DNA of 64,000 nt from GCA-2708415 sp964353185 (GCA_964353185.1 CAYGUV010000001.1:248001-312000); one strand, 5' to 3'; positions 7,997 through 16,999 are shown, counted from the first letter of the stretch. Translations and numbers: made by a program. The notes: generated from the sequence alone by a model not told the origin.

Positions 7997-9109
7997 TTAT
8001 AATGTCTCTATATCTGCTTGAAGGGCACCTGCTGCTTTAATCCCTTGTAAAATAGAAATCACATCACGAGGAGACACGCCCAAGCTGTTTAATCCAGTGA
8101 CGAGGTCTTGTAAGGTCACACCTGTTTCAACAACGGCGAGGTTTGCGTTATCGCCTGTGTTAACTTCGATATTTGTTCGGGGCACAACGGTCGTTTCCCC
8201 TTGTCCAAAGGCGTTGGGCTGCGCCACTTGTGGGGTTTCTGTAATTGTCACGGTCAGGTTTGCTTGTGCAATGGCAACGGTTGAAATTTTTACATCCGAT
8301 CCCATAACAATAACGCCAGAACTTTCGTCAATAACAACGCGTGCAATTTGATCAGGTTGAACAGAAAGGCGTTCTATATCTGTAATTAAATCAACAATAT
8401 TTCCACTGTAATTTTCAGGGCGTCTTAAAATCACACTTGCAGAATTTTCTGCACGCGCGGGGGAACCATCGGCAAATCCGTTAATGGCTTGTGAAATACG
8501 GCGCGCGGTTGTGAAGTCCGGGTTGCGTAGGGCAAGGCGAATTTCTTCCAAGTCTTCTAATTTAAAATCAATTTCACGTTCAACAATTCCGCCACTTGGA
8601 ACACGTCCTGATGTTGGAATGTTTTGTGTTACTGATCCTGCGTCCCCTTCAATGGTGAAACCTGAAATAATCACAGGGCCTTGTGCCACGGCATATACTT
8701 CGCTGTCGGCGGCTAATAAGGGTGTTACAAGCAATGTCCCTCCGCGTAAGCTTTCGGCATCGCCCAAGGCTGATACTTGTACATCAATATCGGATCCTTG
8801 ATTTGCAAAAGGGGGCAGGGATGCCGTTACCATTACGGCGGCAACGTTTCCTGTGTTTAGGTTTTCACCACGGATGCTGACACCTAAACGCTCTAACATC
8901 GCAATTAAGCTTTGTTCGGTGAAGGGCGAATTATTGAGAGAGTCACCAGTTCCGTCCAAACCAACAACAAGACCATATCCAACCAATTGGTTTTCACGCA
9001 CACCTTCAAAATCGACGATGTCTTTTATACGCGTTGACTTTGCTTGCGCAGGGGCTAGCGCAATGCTCGATAGGATTAGCGTGAGGGCAATTAACAGGTA
9101 TGTTTTCAT
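7997..9109 (-). CDS. flgI: Flagellar P-ring protein FlgI
   Basis: FlgI forms the P-ring bushing around the rod in the peptidoglycan layer. The protein (370 aa from the ATG at 9109; a GTG at 9124 would add five residues) starts with a Sec signal peptide ending near APAQAKS. It continues with the family hallmarks IKDIVDFEGVRENQL and GYGLVVGLDGTGD, ending with SPRDVISILQGIKAAGAL. I prefer the ATG because it begins directly with MKTYLLIALT and has a GAAGAG site 7 bases upstream. It is the first gene of the flgI-flgJ-flbY-fliK group, divergent from fliX as in Caulobacter, with a sigma-54 promoter at 9171-9186. Confidence 0.96.
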   Translation of the reverse strand: MKTYLLIALTLILSSIALAPAQAKSTRIKDIVDFEGVRENQLVGYGLVVGLDGTGDSLNNSPFTEQSLIAMLERLGVSIRGENLNTGNVAAVMVTASLPPFANQGSDIDVQVSALGDAESLRGGTLLVTPLLAADSEVYAVAQGPVIISGFTIEGDAGSVTQNIPTSGRVPSGGIVEREIDFKLEDLEEIRLALRNPDFTTARRISQAINGFADGSPARAENSASVILRRPENYSGNIVDLITDIERLSVQPDQIARVVIDESSGVIVMGSDVKISTVAIAQANLTVTITETPQVAQPNAFGQGETTVVPRTNIEVNTGDNANLAVVETGVTLQDLVTGLNSLGVSPRDVISILQGIKAAGALQADIETL

Positions 9110-9170
9110 TTGATAACTCTTCACTTTATAATTTATTTGTCTAAAGACGGTTTAACTCACCCCTTAACTA

Positions 9171-9186
9171 TGCGAATGTTGTGCCA
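9171..9186 (-). promoter_or_regulatory. Sigma-54 promoter of the flgI operon
   Basis: The minus strand reads TGGCACAACATTCGCA, with intact TGGCAC and GC at exact -24/-12 spacing. The predicted start near 9160 gives a leader of about 50 nt. A TTAA-N8-TTAA element at 9152-9167 overlaps the predicted start. It is one base longer than a CtrA box. Confidence 0.8.
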
Positions 9187-9398
9187 ATTCTGATTTGAAT
9201 TTTTGTTTATAAAAATCAATAGCTTAGCGGTTGTATTCGTACTGCTATTAAGCGAGCGGCTGTGAAAACCTGACCTTTTATGCTTGATGGGGACTGAACA
9301 GGGAAAAATCTGCCGATTTTCGTGAAATCTATAAATTAACCCTTATTTTTCTAAATTTATGGTATTATATTTGGGAATTAATTTAGGAATATGTACAA

Positions 9399-9839
9399 AT
9401 GAAAATTCAAGGCCCTTCAAAAACTGGCGGTGCCAGCAAGTCAGGAAAAACATCCTCCAAAGGTAAAACCAACAATACATTTGGCGACATGGTCACGAAC
9501 GCGGCGCAAGAATCGCAAAATACCGCTGCCACGCAATCTATCGCGAAGGTGGATGCTTTGTTATCCTTACAATCCGTTGAAAGCGCGACAGAACGGGCGA
9601 CCAAAAGACGTATGCGCGAACGCGGTGACAAGGTTTTGCGTCAGTTAGACCATCTACGCTTGGGGATTTTGACAGGAAATTTAACCTTGGGGCAGGTGAT
9701 TGATGTGGCAGATGTCGTGGCCTCCCACCGTGAGACGATTGACGACCCTGGTTTAACGGCTGTTTTGGATGAAATTGACTTGCGGGCACAAATTGAGATT
9801 GCAAAATCACGCAAAGCCATGGAAAAGAATACGCATTAA
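9399..9839 (+). CDS. fliX: Flagellar assembly regulator FliX
   Basis: FliX couples completion of early flagellar structures to the sigma-54 activator FlbD in Caulobacter and relatives. The 146-aa protein has a Gly/Ser/Lys-rich start (MKIQGPSKTGGASKSGKTS), then the conserved helical core with ALLSLQSVESATERATKR, a RMRERGDKVLRQLDHLRLGIL segment split over two helices, and an ASHRETIDDPGLTAVLDEIDL segment. This is the class II flagellar regulator family. An AGGA ribosome site precedes the ATG. Its presence divergent from flgI, together with six sigma-54 promoters in the window, supports a FliX/FlbD checkpoint. flbD itself is not in the window. Confidence 0.93.
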   Translation: MKIQGPSKTGGASKSGKTSSKGKTNNTFGDMVTNAAQESQNTAATQSIAKVDALLSLQSVESATERATKRRMRERGDKVLRQLDHLRLGILTGNLTLGQVIDVADVVASHRETIDDPGLTAVLDEIDLRAQIEIAKSRKAMEKNTH

Positions 9840-9993
9840 ACTCGATTTTCCTTGCCAAATTTAATGTCTAAGACTATATTCCTTGGCGATTTACGGGGTT
9901 ATATGAACAACCATTTGCCCTCATGAACAGCATTTTTCGGTTTAACGAAGAATGTTTATAATAAAGAATAAATGAACGAAAGATTTTTTTAAA

Positions 9994-10476
9994 ATGGCAC
10001 CGACTAAAAAAGCTCCTGCGAAAAAAACAGCCTCTAAAAAGGCGGTAAAGGAAGTAAAGGAAGTAAAAATTCCTGCAAATTATGACCCTATGACGGATAA
10101 AAAAGGGTATATGAACCCGGTCATGATTGAATTTTTCCGTCAGCGTTTGATTGAATGGCGTCAAGATTTGATTAAGGAATCTTCAGAAACACAAGAGACT
10201 CTAAAAGAAACAGAACTTCAAAAGCCTGACTTGGCCGATCGTGCGTCCGCCGAAACCGACCACGCGCTTGAGCTTCGTACCCGTGACCGTGAGCGTAAGT
10301 TGATTAATAAAATCACATCAACAATTAACAAAATTACGGATGGTGAATACGGATATTGCACAGAAACAGGCGATGAAATTGGTGTTTCTCGTATGTTGGC
10401 CCGTCCCGTTGCTAGCATGACCTTGGAAGCCCAAGAAATGCACGAACGCAACGAGAAGATTCATAGAGAAGACTAA
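9994..10476 (+). CDS. dksA: DksA-family RNA polymerase-binding regulator
   Basis: DksA binds the secondary channel of RNA polymerase with ppGpp to retune transcription. The 160-aa protein has a Lys/Ala-rich tail (residues 1-30), the coiled coil (about 50-110, with ELQKPDLADRASAETDHA at the tip region) and the C-terminal globular domain DGEYGYCTETGDEIG...RMLARPVASM. Only one of the four zinc-finger cysteines remains (the Cys of GYC); the others are Thr, Thr and Ala. This resembles the cysteine-poor DksA type, which can work without zinc. No clear ribosome site is visible. It is convergent with flgH. Confidence 0.93.
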   Translation: MAPTKKAPAKKTASKKAVKEVKEVKIPANYDPMTDKKGYMNPVMIEFFRQRLIEWRQDLIKESSETQETLKETELQKPDLADRASAETDHALELRTRDRERKLINKITSTINKITDGEYGYCTETGDEIGVSRMLARPVASMTLEAQEMHERNEKIHRED

Positions 10477-10483
10477 TCTTCTC
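10466..10483 (+). terminator. Hairpin at the end of dksA
   Basis: GAGAAGA (10466-10472) pairs with TCTTCTC (10477-10483) across a 4-base loop that includes the dksA stop codon. The tail AAATATTTATAAATT is AT-rich without a pure T-run, so this is a weak terminator candidate. A second inverted repeat TGTGTC/GACACA lies at 10525-10546. Confidence 0.4.
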
Positions 10484-10563
10484 AAATATTTATAAATTAA
10501 ATTTTCCAAAATGAGATAAGGGGTTGTGTCGTGTTTAAATGACACAGACTTCTCTTACGCCAA

Positions 10564-10602
10564 AGAAAAACCCCCGCGCTTTTTCCTAAAGCACGAGGGT
10601 TA
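10564..10602 (-). terminator. Rho-independent terminator of the flgF-flgG-flgA-flgH operon
   Basis: On the minus strand AACCCTCGTGCT pairs with AGCGCGGGGGTT (12 bp, with two G-U pairs) and is followed directly by TTTCTTTGG. The G-U pairs exist only in the minus-strand RNA, which fixes the direction. Confidence 0.85.
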
Positions 10603-10669
10603 ACAAAGGCAGATTAATCCTTAATCTGTTAGCGAACTCTTACCATCCTAATAAGGGTTAGGGAGGGGG

Positions 10670-11437
10670 TTAGAATGGAAAGAGAATATCGTAAACTTGT
10701 TGTCCATAACGGGGTTGTTGCATATCGGTAATGTGTCCTTCACCGCCATATGAAATTCTGGCTTCTGCAATTTTGTCATAAGAAATTGTGTTATTGGTTA
10801 AAATATCTTCGGGGCGGATAACGCCTGCTAATTCCAAGACACGTTTTTCAAAGTTTACGCGTACTTCCTGACGGCCTTGTATCACCATGTTTCCGTTGGG
10901 TAAAATTTGGGTAACAGTCGCGGCCAATGTCATGCGGACTTCTTCTTCACGCTCTGTGGTTCCTTCACCACTAGATCGGGACGTTGTACCAAAATTAACA
11001 AGGTCTCCGCCTGTGACGGCCTCGGGTAACACTTTTGTTAATTGTGTTTCGACCCCTAATAAATTGCTCAAATTGACATCTTCGCCTGATGTGCGGGAGC
11101 GCTCTGTTTCATTGGCTAGATCTGCTTCATCATCGATATCAATCATCACGGTCAAAATGTCACCAATGGTTGCGGCGCGCTGATCTTTAAAGAATGTCTG
11201 TTTATTTCCACCCCAAAGAGAGTTGTTTTCACGTGTAACCACACGCTGTTCAGGCATGGGCATAGAAACACGCGTGTAATTCGGGGCATTTACAGGGTTT
11301 TGGATTGGGGTAATGTCTGGCGCTTTTCCAACATTTGCCAATCTATCGCCTGCCCCACAGGCGCTTAACAAGAATAAGGCACCAGCATAGAGGGTTATAC
11401 TGATAACAATTTTTGAAATAGGTGTATTTAGACGCAT
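10670..11437 (-). CDS. flgH: Flagellar L-ring lipoprotein FlgH
   Basis: FlgH forms the outer-membrane L-ring of the basal body. The 255-aa precursor has a lipoprotein signal peptide with the lipobox LLSAC and lipidation Cys27. The mature part carries the family motifs NNSLWGGNKQTFFKDQRA, GDILTVMIDI and NGNMVIQGRQEVRVNFEKR, ending QQVYDILFPF. It is the last gene of the flgF-flgG-flgA-flgH run, 24 bp after flgA, and is followed by a terminator. Confidence 0.95.
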   Translation of the reverse strand: MRLNTPISKIVISITLYAGALFLLSACGAGDRLANVGKAPDITPIQNPVNAPNYTRVSMPMPEQRVVTRENNSLWGGNKQTFFKDQRAATIGDILTVMIDIDDEADLANETERSRTSGEDVNLSNLLGVETQLTKVLPEAVTGGDLVNFGTTSRSSGEGTTEREEEVRMTLAATVTQILPNGNMVIQGRQEVRVNFEKRVLELAGVIRPEDILTNNTISYDKIAEARISYGGEGHITDMQQPRYGQQVYDILFPF

Positions 11438-11461
11438 GGTGAAACTCCTTTATATAAATTC

Positions 11462-12430
11462 TTATCGAACAACGACTTCTTTACTGCCGTTAACTGTTGC
11501 GCTGATGGTGCGTGAGCTTTGTGCATTTGTTACACGGATCACATCGCCAATGGCGCCAGATTCTAGGGCTTTTCCTTTGGCAGTTAACATCAAAGGCCCT
11601 TGGTAAAAATTAATGGTGATGACTTCGCCGCGCTCAACCAATTGTGGCTTTTCTAATGAGCCGCGCTGGATAAACTTTCCCGCATGGGCGATGCGGCGTG
11701 GGGTCATGCCCACAATGTCTTCAGAATTCATAAACGCATTGTGCTGAATATCCTTTGTTGAAATCTGAACATATTGAATGTCGTTCTTTCCAATAACGTC
11801 ACCATTTTGCAAGGTGGAGCGTAGAACGGGCACTGATGCTTGCCTATCAACAAGACCGCTTACATTTATTTTGCGCACTGGGTTGTCTAAAGACGGGGCA
11901 ACCAAAGTCGCGGTGAAAAAATCTTTCTGATGATTATAATTAAGCTCACTCACCTCTACATTTAAAGGCAGGTCATTGGGCAAAATAATTGATGGCTTGC
12001 CCGAACTTAACTCAATATTAAAATCAGTATCTAAGCCTTTGTCTATAATTGCTTTTCTCAATGTTTCTTGGACGATATCAAAGGGGACAACATTCGCTTC
12101 GCGACGTATTGTAATAGTGTCTCCAGACGTTGCTGGGCGCCATTCTATGTCCATTGCACTGGCAATGCGATATAATGTACGGGCATTTAAAGTCATATCT
12201 TCACCAGGTTTAGGTGCCGCCCCCAAAACATAATCGGCATTACGCTGTACGTTGTCAAAAATATCACCAAGGCGTAAAACGTCATCTGTGACAATGCTGA
12301 CATTCTTTAAAGATGCGGCCATCGCAACCTTTGACCCCACAACGACGCCAGTCCCTAGCAATAATATTGCTATTAATAGGGTTGCTGCCTGCAGGGACAT
12401 TGATGTTTCTTTAAAAAATCGCATTATCAT
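11462..12430 (-). CDS. flgA: Flagellar P-ring assembly chaperone FlgA
   Basis: FlgA is the periplasmic chaperone for P-ring formation by FlgI. The 322-aa protein has an N-terminal signal/anchor helix (about residues 13-38), a divergent N-terminal half and the conserved C-terminal SAF-type region (VPVLRSTLQNGDVI, then a DIVGMTPRRIAHAGKFI stretch and an IGDVIRVTNAQSSRTISATV end). The MTPRR and VTNAQS motifs are typical. ATG at 12430 is followed by a second ATG two codons later, both served by one GGAG site. It sits between flgG and flgH in the usual alphaproteobacterial order. Confidence 0.92.
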   Translation of the reverse strand: MIMRFFKETSMSLQAATLLIAILLLGTGVVVGSKVAMAASLKNVSIVTDDVLRLGDIFDNVQRNADYVLGAAPKPGEDMTLNARTLYRIASAMDIEWRPATSGDTITIRREANVVPFDIVQETLRKAIIDKGLDTDFNIELSSGKPSIILPNDLPLNVEVSELNYNHQKDFFTATLVAPSLDNPVRKINVSGLVDRQASVPVLRSTLQNGDVIGKNDIQYVQISTKDIQHNAFMNSEDIVGMTPRRIAHAGKFIQRGSLEKPQLVERGEVITINFYQGPLMLTAKGKALESGAIGDVIRVTNAQSSRTISATVNGSKEVVVR

Positions 12431-12463
12431 TTCTTTTTAACTCCTTGATTTAGCTCTGATTAA

Positions 12464-13255
12464 TTATCGAAGCTGAGTAATTGTTTGAAGCATTTCATCA
12501 CTTGTTGTGATCACGTTTGAATTCATCTCATACGCACGCTGCGCGGCAATCAAATTGGTGATTTCTTCAACAATATTTACGTTTGAATTTTCAATGGCCC
12601 CTTGTCGGATTGACCCAAATATATCTTCACCAGGGTTTCCTGTTTGTACATCACCTGATGCACTTGATTCTAAGAACATTGTGTCACCGATCGCTTCAAG
12701 ACCGGCGGGATTGATAAAGGTGGCCAGTTCAATTTGCCCAAGATTTTGCAATTCAACTTGATCGGCTATTTTGGCTAAAACTTCACCTGACGTATTTACA
12801 ACAATGTCCACTGTGTCTTCGGGGACTGTTATACCTGGTTGAAGCAGGTAACCTTGTGGAGTTACGATTTCGCCTTCATCGTTTACTTGATAAACACTTT
12901 GGCGGGTATAGGCCGTTTCACCATCCGGCAATTCAATTTGGAAAAAGCCTTCACCATTAATCGCAAGATCTAAATTATTTTCGGTAAGCTGTAATGTGCC
13001 TTGCTCGTGAATACGTTGAATCGAGCCTAAGCTGACACCCAAACCAAATTGCAGGCCACTGGGCACTGTCGTATTAGAGTCGGCAACCGTTGCGCCGGGG
13101 CGTACTTTGTTTTGATAAATTAAATCATGAAAATCTGCGCGCTGGCGTTTAAAGCCAGTTGTTGTCATGTTGGCAATGTTGTTTGAAATAACATCAACAT
13201 GTTGTTGTTGTGCCAACATTCCTGTTGCGCCGATATCGAGTGATCTTGTTACCAT
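12464..13255 (-). CDS. flgG: Flagellar distal rod protein FlgG
   Basis: FlgG builds the distal rod. The 263-aa protein, close to the normal 260 aa, starts with the rod motif (ATGMLAQQQHVDVISNNIAN, then TTGFKRQRADF). It contains the GEGFFQIELPDG beta-region and ends with ENSNVNIVEEITNLI and QRAYEMNSNVITT. Second gene of the flgF operon, 63 bp after flgF. Confidence 0.97.
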   Translation of the reverse strand: MVTRSLDIGATGMLAQQQHVDVISNNIANMTTTGFKRQRADFHDLIYQNKVRPGATVADSNTTVPSGLQFGLGVSLGSIQRIHEQGTLQLTENNLDLAINGEGFFQIELPDGETAYTRQSVYQVNDEGEIVTPQGYLLQPGITVPEDTVDIVVNTSGEVLAKIADQVELQNLGQIELATFINPAGLEAIGDTMFLESSASGDVQTGNPGEDIFGSIRQGAIENSNVNIVEEITNLIAAQRAYEMNSNVITTSDEMLQTITQLR

Positions 13256-13318
13256 TTTAATAAACTCCTATTTATCTATATTCATCCAACTTATTGAGAG
13301 TTGGTCGTTAGTTATTTG

Positions 13319-14047
13319 TTATGCTTGTGTTTTTCCTAATCGTTGGTTGGCGCCTTTCATGCGCTCATGCTCGCTTTGCATCATGTTTTGCACGGCTTGA
13401 TATTCGCGTAAAACATCAATCATGCGGGTCATTTCAACCACGGATTGAACATTCGATCCTTCTAAATATCCTTGATTAACAGCGGTGGTTTCTGAAGGGA
13501 TTGGCGCTGCATCAGTTTCATAAAGACCGTTGCCAGCAGGGTTCAATTCTTGTGTATTGCCAAACTCCATAATCATAAGGCGGGCAATTTGGCCTTGCTC
13601 CGTTGAAATAACCCCTTTTTTATCGATTGTGACTGATTGCGCGCCTTGGGGAATGTTGATCTCTCCACCACCGTCGCTCATCACGGCCATGCCGCGCGCA
13701 TTGACTAACTTGCCATCTTGATCGAGCGTTAGGTTGCCCGCGCGGGTATATTGAATTTCACCGCCTGGGGTTTGAATGCCTAAAAACCCACGGCCCACTA
13801 AGGCAATATCCAAAGAGTTACCTGTTTCTTTAAGGCTGCCGGGGTCTGTCATTTGATATTGTCCGTAATCAAGAACAAGGGACATGTCTTCCTTCATGTG
13901 GCGTGGATCTTCCACATATTCACTAAAGACCATGTTTTGTGCACGATATCCTGGTGTGTTCACGTTCGCGACATTTTGCGCGATAATGTCCATGTTCTCC
14001 CGCAAGACAACTTGTTTTGATAAACCAATATAAAGTGAATTTTCCAT
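13319..14047 (-). CDS. flgF: Flagellar proximal rod protein FlgF
   Basis: FlgF is a proximal rod subunit. The 242-aa protein has the rod signature at the N-terminus (MDIIAQNVANVNTPGYRAQN), the central GRGFLGIQTPGGEIQYTRAG segment and the C-terminal LEGSNVQSVVEMTRMIDVLREY helix. It is homologous to FlgG, but the N-terminal MENSLYIGLSKQ and the weaker tail identify FlgF. It leads the flgF-flgG-flgA-flgH operon with a sigma-54 promoter 40-55 bp upstream. Confidence 0.95.
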   Translation of the reverse strand: MENSLYIGLSKQVVLRENMDIIAQNVANVNTPGYRAQNMVFSEYVEDPRHMKEDMSLVLDYGQYQMTDPGSLKETGNSLDIALVGRGFLGIQTPGGEIQYTRAGNLTLDQDGKLVNARGMAVMSDGGGEINIPQGAQSVTIDKKGVISTEQGQIARLMIMEFGNTQELNPAGNGLYETDAAPIPSETTAVNQGYLEGSNVQSVVEMTRMIDVLREYQAVQNMMQSEHERMKGANQRLGKTQA

Positions 14048-14423
14048 AGCGTTTTATTTCCTATCTATTACTTCGATTTATGACATTGCACATGCTGTGC
14101 CAAAGGAAAATATTGTTATTTATGAAGGGGTTAGGTTTTTTAGCCTATAAGGGAAAGCATAGTTTTTACTCAAAAACATGGATATTAATTGCCGAAGAGG
14201 AAATTTTTTCCATGATGGTCAAGAGCATTGCTTTGGGATTATAAATATTTTGATATTGGTGCAAAAACACCATATCTCTTGTGGGTGAAGTCTGACTTTG
14301 GCTATCAATTTCTATCTATTTCAGGCAAGATTTCCCTATAATATAAAGCGCTTAATACGATTCGTATGAAAAAATAAATTAAGAGTGACGAGAATAGCTC
14401 AAGATAATAAAACGGGGTAAAAT
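14048..14423. other. flgF-fliL divergent intergenic region (376 bp)
   Basis: It contains the flgF sigma-54 promoter (14087-14102) and an inverted repeat at 14252-14276 (GATAT-TGGTG, 6-base loop, CACCA-TATC, one bulge). A TATAAT hexamer near 14336-14341 faces fliL, but I see no good -35 element at the right distance. No ORF is convincing. Confidence 0.6.
14087..14102 (-). promoter_or_regulatory. Sigma-54 promoter of the flgF operon
   Basis: The minus strand reads TGGCACAGCATGTGCA: intact TGGCAC and TGCA at -24/-12 spacing. The predicted start near 14076 gives a 29-nt leader. Confidence 0.8.
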
Positions 14424-14951
14424 ATGGCCGAAAATGAAGTAAATGTGAACGCATCCCTTGATGATGACTTTGACGGAGCAGATGAAGGCGGATTAAATTT
14501 CAAGAAAATCCTTCTCATCTTAATTCCTTTATTGCTTATTGGCGGCGCAGCAGGGGCGTATTTTACAGGCATCATTAGCTTTGGCAGCGACACTGAAGAA
14601 GTAGATAGCCATGCGGATAAAGGCGCAGATCATGCAGAAAATGCAACAGCAGCGTTTTTAAAAATCCCTGACATGATCGTTAATCTAAGCAGTGATGACG
14701 GGCAGCCGCGCTATTTACGATTAAGCGTACAGTTGGAGTTAAGGAGTGAGGCAGATAAAGCGTCTATAGAGGCAGTGATGCCACGTGTTATCGACCAATT
14801 CCAAACCTATCTTCGGGAGTTGCGTGTTAGAGATTTAAGAGGGTCTGCAGGTATTTATCGCCTTCAAATGGAGCTATTATCGCGTGTAAATGCGGCGGCT
14901 TATCCTGTAGAAGTAGATGACGTTTTATTTCAGGAGATATTGATACAGTAA
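14424..14951 (+). CDS. fliL: Flagellar basal body-associated protein FliL
   Basis: FliL surrounds and strengthens the stator units. The 175-aa protein has an acidic cytoplasmic N-terminus, one membrane helix (about residues 29-50, ILLILIPLLLIGGAAGAYF) and a periplasmic stomatin-like domain (FLKIPDMIVNLSSDDGQPRY, LRLSVQLELRS, ending DDVLFQEILIQ). Length and layout fit the family. It leads the motor operon; fliM starts 57 bp later behind its own sigma-54-like site. Confidence 0.93.
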   Translation: MAENEVNVNASLDDDFDGADEGGLNFKKILLILIPLLLIGGAAGAYFTGIISFGSDTEEVDSHADKGADHAENATAAFLKIPDMIVNLSSDDGQPRYLRLSVQLELRSEADKASIEAVMPRVIDQFQTYLRELRVRDLRGSAGIYRLQMELLSRVNAAAYPVEVDDVLFQEILIQ

Positions 14952-14980
14952 AAATGCCGTGATTTATGCTATACTATAAG

Positions 14981-14996
14981 CGGCACAATATTTGCT
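14981..14996 (+). promoter_or_regulatory. Sigma-54-like promoter directly before fliM
   Basis: CGGCACAATATTTGCT has GGCAC and TTTGCT at exact -24/-12 spacing. The predicted start falls near 15007, two bases before the fliM ATG, so transcripts from it would be essentially leaderless. Confidence 0.55.
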
Positions 14997-15008
14997 ATAC
15001 AAACTATT

Positions 15009-16091
15009 ATGAGCGAAACAGACACACAAGAAATCGAAGAAACAGAAAAAAATGTCCTAGGTGATGGCCTAGAGCAGGAAGATATTGCATCTGATACAGA
15101 TGATAATGCGGACGACGAAGATTCCCGCATTTTAAACCAAGATGAAATCGACTCTCTCTTAGGCTTTGATGAATCTAATAATCTATTGGACGACAATTCT
15201 GGCGTGATGGCGTTGATTAACTCCGCCATGGTCAATTATGAACGCCTGCCCATGTTGGACATTGTTTTTGACCGACTTGTTCGGTTGATGTCAACATCCC
15301 TTAGAAATTTGACGTCTGATAATGTTGAGGTTTCGCTGGATCAAGTATCGACGGTGCGTTTTGGTGATTATATGAATTCCATCCCATTGCCTGCGATGCT
15401 ATCAGTTTTCAAGGCGGAAGAGTGGGATAACCACGGATTAATGGTAAGCGATTCCGCGCTTATTTATTCTATCGTAGATGTTTTATTAGGCGGACGAAAA
15501 GGAACGCCTGCCATCCGTATCGAAGGACGCCCTTACACCACGATTGAAACAAAATTGGTGGAGCGCATGGTGCAAGTGGTCTTGAGCGACCTGTCTTCTG
15601 CTTTTGATCCGTTATCACCCGTTAGTTTTACGTTAGATCGTATAGAAACAAACCCCCGTTTTGCAACGATATCTCAGGCGGGAAATGCTTGTGTACTCGC
15701 GCGCTTGCGTGTTGATATGGGGGATCGTGGTGGCCGTATTGAAGTTGTTATTCCTTATGCGACGCTCGAGCCTATTCGTGAATTGCTCCTTCAAATGTTT
15801 ATGGGTGAAAAATTCGGACGGGATTCAATCTGGGAAAATCACTTAACGCAGGAGCTACACCAAACCGATATTTCCCTTCAAGCCATATTAGGCGAGAAAG
15901 TTGTGTCTTTAAACGAGATGTTAAGCTGGAAAGTCGGAACACAAATTTTATTTAATACCTTCGTTGATGATGAGCTTGAATTACGATGCGGTAACGTGCC
16001 TATGTTCCGTGGCCCTGTCGGTCAAAAATCAGATAATATCGCGGTGCAAATTGATAAATACATCCAAACAAAAGATGAGGATGATTTATGA
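15009..16091 (+). CDS. fliM: Flagellar motor switch protein FliM
   Basis: FliM forms the C-ring with FliG and FliN and binds phospho-CheY. The 360-aa protein has an acidic N-terminal extension, the switch motif LNQDEIDSLLG at residues 42-52, the CheC-like middle domain (MALINSAMVNYERLPMLDIV, then GGRKGTPAIRIEGRPYTTIE) and the C-terminal SpoA/FliN-like domain. The usual CheY-binding motif sits about 35 residues further in than in enterobacteria. No ribosome site is visible upstream. The gene overlaps the next by ATGA. fliG and fliN are not in the window. Confidence 0.95.
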   Translation: MSETDTQEIEETEKNVLGDGLEQEDIASDTDDNADDEDSRILNQDEIDSLLGFDESNNLLDDNSGVMALINSAMVNYERLPMLDIVFDRLVRLMSTSLRNLTSDNVEVSLDQVSTVRFGDYMNSIPLPAMLSVFKAEEWDNHGLMVSDSALIYSIVDVLLGGRKGTPAIRIEGRPYTTIETKLVERMVQVVLSDLSSAFDPLSPVSFTLDRIETNPRFATISQAGNACVLARLRVDMGDRGGRIEVVIPYATLEPIRELLLQMFMGEKFGRDSIWENHLTQELHQTDISLQAILGEKVVSLNEMLSWKVGTQILFNTFVDDELELRCGNVPMFRGPVGQKSDNIAVQIDKYIQTKDEDDL

Positions 16092-16999
16092 GCGCGCAAA
16101 TAGCATTACTTTTGGATGGTTTAATTCTTGTATTTTTATGTGTCACAATTTTTTACGCGGCGCGTTTGTCAATGTTTTTAAAAACATTTCGTGAGGGGCG
16201 CGCCGGCATGCAGGTCCTTATCAGAGACTTAACAACCACAATTGCAAAAGCAGAAGTATCCATCGCCACAACAAAAAGACAAATGAGCGATGCGGAGCAA
16301 GAATTACGAACCGTCATTAACGAAGCAAAATTTCTATCTGATGAATTAAGATATATGAACGAAGGAGGCGATAATTTAGCCAACCGTTTAGAAAAACTTG
16401 CTGATCGTAATCGCGAATTAATCGACTTAATGGAAAAATCTGGCGGTATTGGCACACAAACAATACAACAGTTTGAGCCGTCCAAACCGACAACAAAGCC
16501 TCAACCTGATTTTGACCAAGACTCTTTTGACGTTCATCGTCCATCACGGTTACAAGAAATGTCAAAGGCACTCGCAGATAATAAAAAAGAGATCTTTAGC
16601 ATCAATGATTTTGATATCGAAGAAGGCCTTGATGATGATGACGAAATAGATTTTCAGGCCTTGGAAGATGGTGCGTATAACGCGGAAATGGCAGCATTAA
16701 ATGAAGCGTTACTTTCAGATGAAGAAGATAATTATGATTTTGATGAAGTCAGTTTTGATGAGTCAGAAGAAATTCAGCACACCCCCCGCGTTGACACACA
16801 AGCGGCCAGCAAGGTAAGAAGCTTCGCCATTTTTGACCGTGAATTGGCAGAGATGGATGTAAAAGAAAAAGTACAAAGCGCCGTTGAGAAAAAGATAAGC
16901 CAAGATGTTGAAAAACACTCCTCTGATTTTTACAGCAAAGCAGAACAAGATCTATATGAGGCATTACAACGCCGTAAGAAAATGAGAGATCAGTCATGA
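16088..16999 (+). CDS. DUF6468-type flagellar operon protein
   Basis: A 303-aa single-pass membrane protein: N-terminal helix at about residues 6-27 (LLLDGLILVFLCVTIFYAAR), then coiled coil (about 45-115, with ATTKRQMSDAEQELRTVINE), then a long acidic, disordered cytoplasmic tail. This arrangement and the position between fliM and motE match the alphaproteobacterial DUF6468 family. Its molecular role is not established. ATGA overlaps at both ends tie it tightly to fliM and motE, suggesting a part in motor or stator assembly. Confidence 0.75.
   Translation: MSAQIALLLDGLILVFLCVTIFYAARLSMFLKTFREGRAGMQVLIRDLTTTIAKAEVSIATTKRQMSDAEQELRTVINEAKFLSDELRYMNEGGDNLANRLEKLADRNRELIDLMEKSGGIGTQTIQQFEPSKPTTKPQPDFDQDSFDVHRPSRLQEMSKALADNKKEIFSINDFDIEEGLDDDDEIDFQALEDGAYNAEMAALNEALLSDEEDNYDFDEVSFDESEEIQHTPRVDTQAASKVRSFAIFDRELAEMDVKEKVQSAVEKKISQDVEKHSSDFYSKAEQDLYEALQRRKKMRDQS

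Noticed and set aside
7448..8002. 184-aa frame on the plus strand over flgN/flbY-like and flgJ
   Set aside because: Spans two well-supported minus-strand genes; composition is that of a reverse frame.
9152..9167. TTAA-N8-TTAA upstream of flgI, like a CtrA box
   Set aside because: The spacer is eight bases, not seven. It is mentioned with the flgI promoter but not called a CtrA site.
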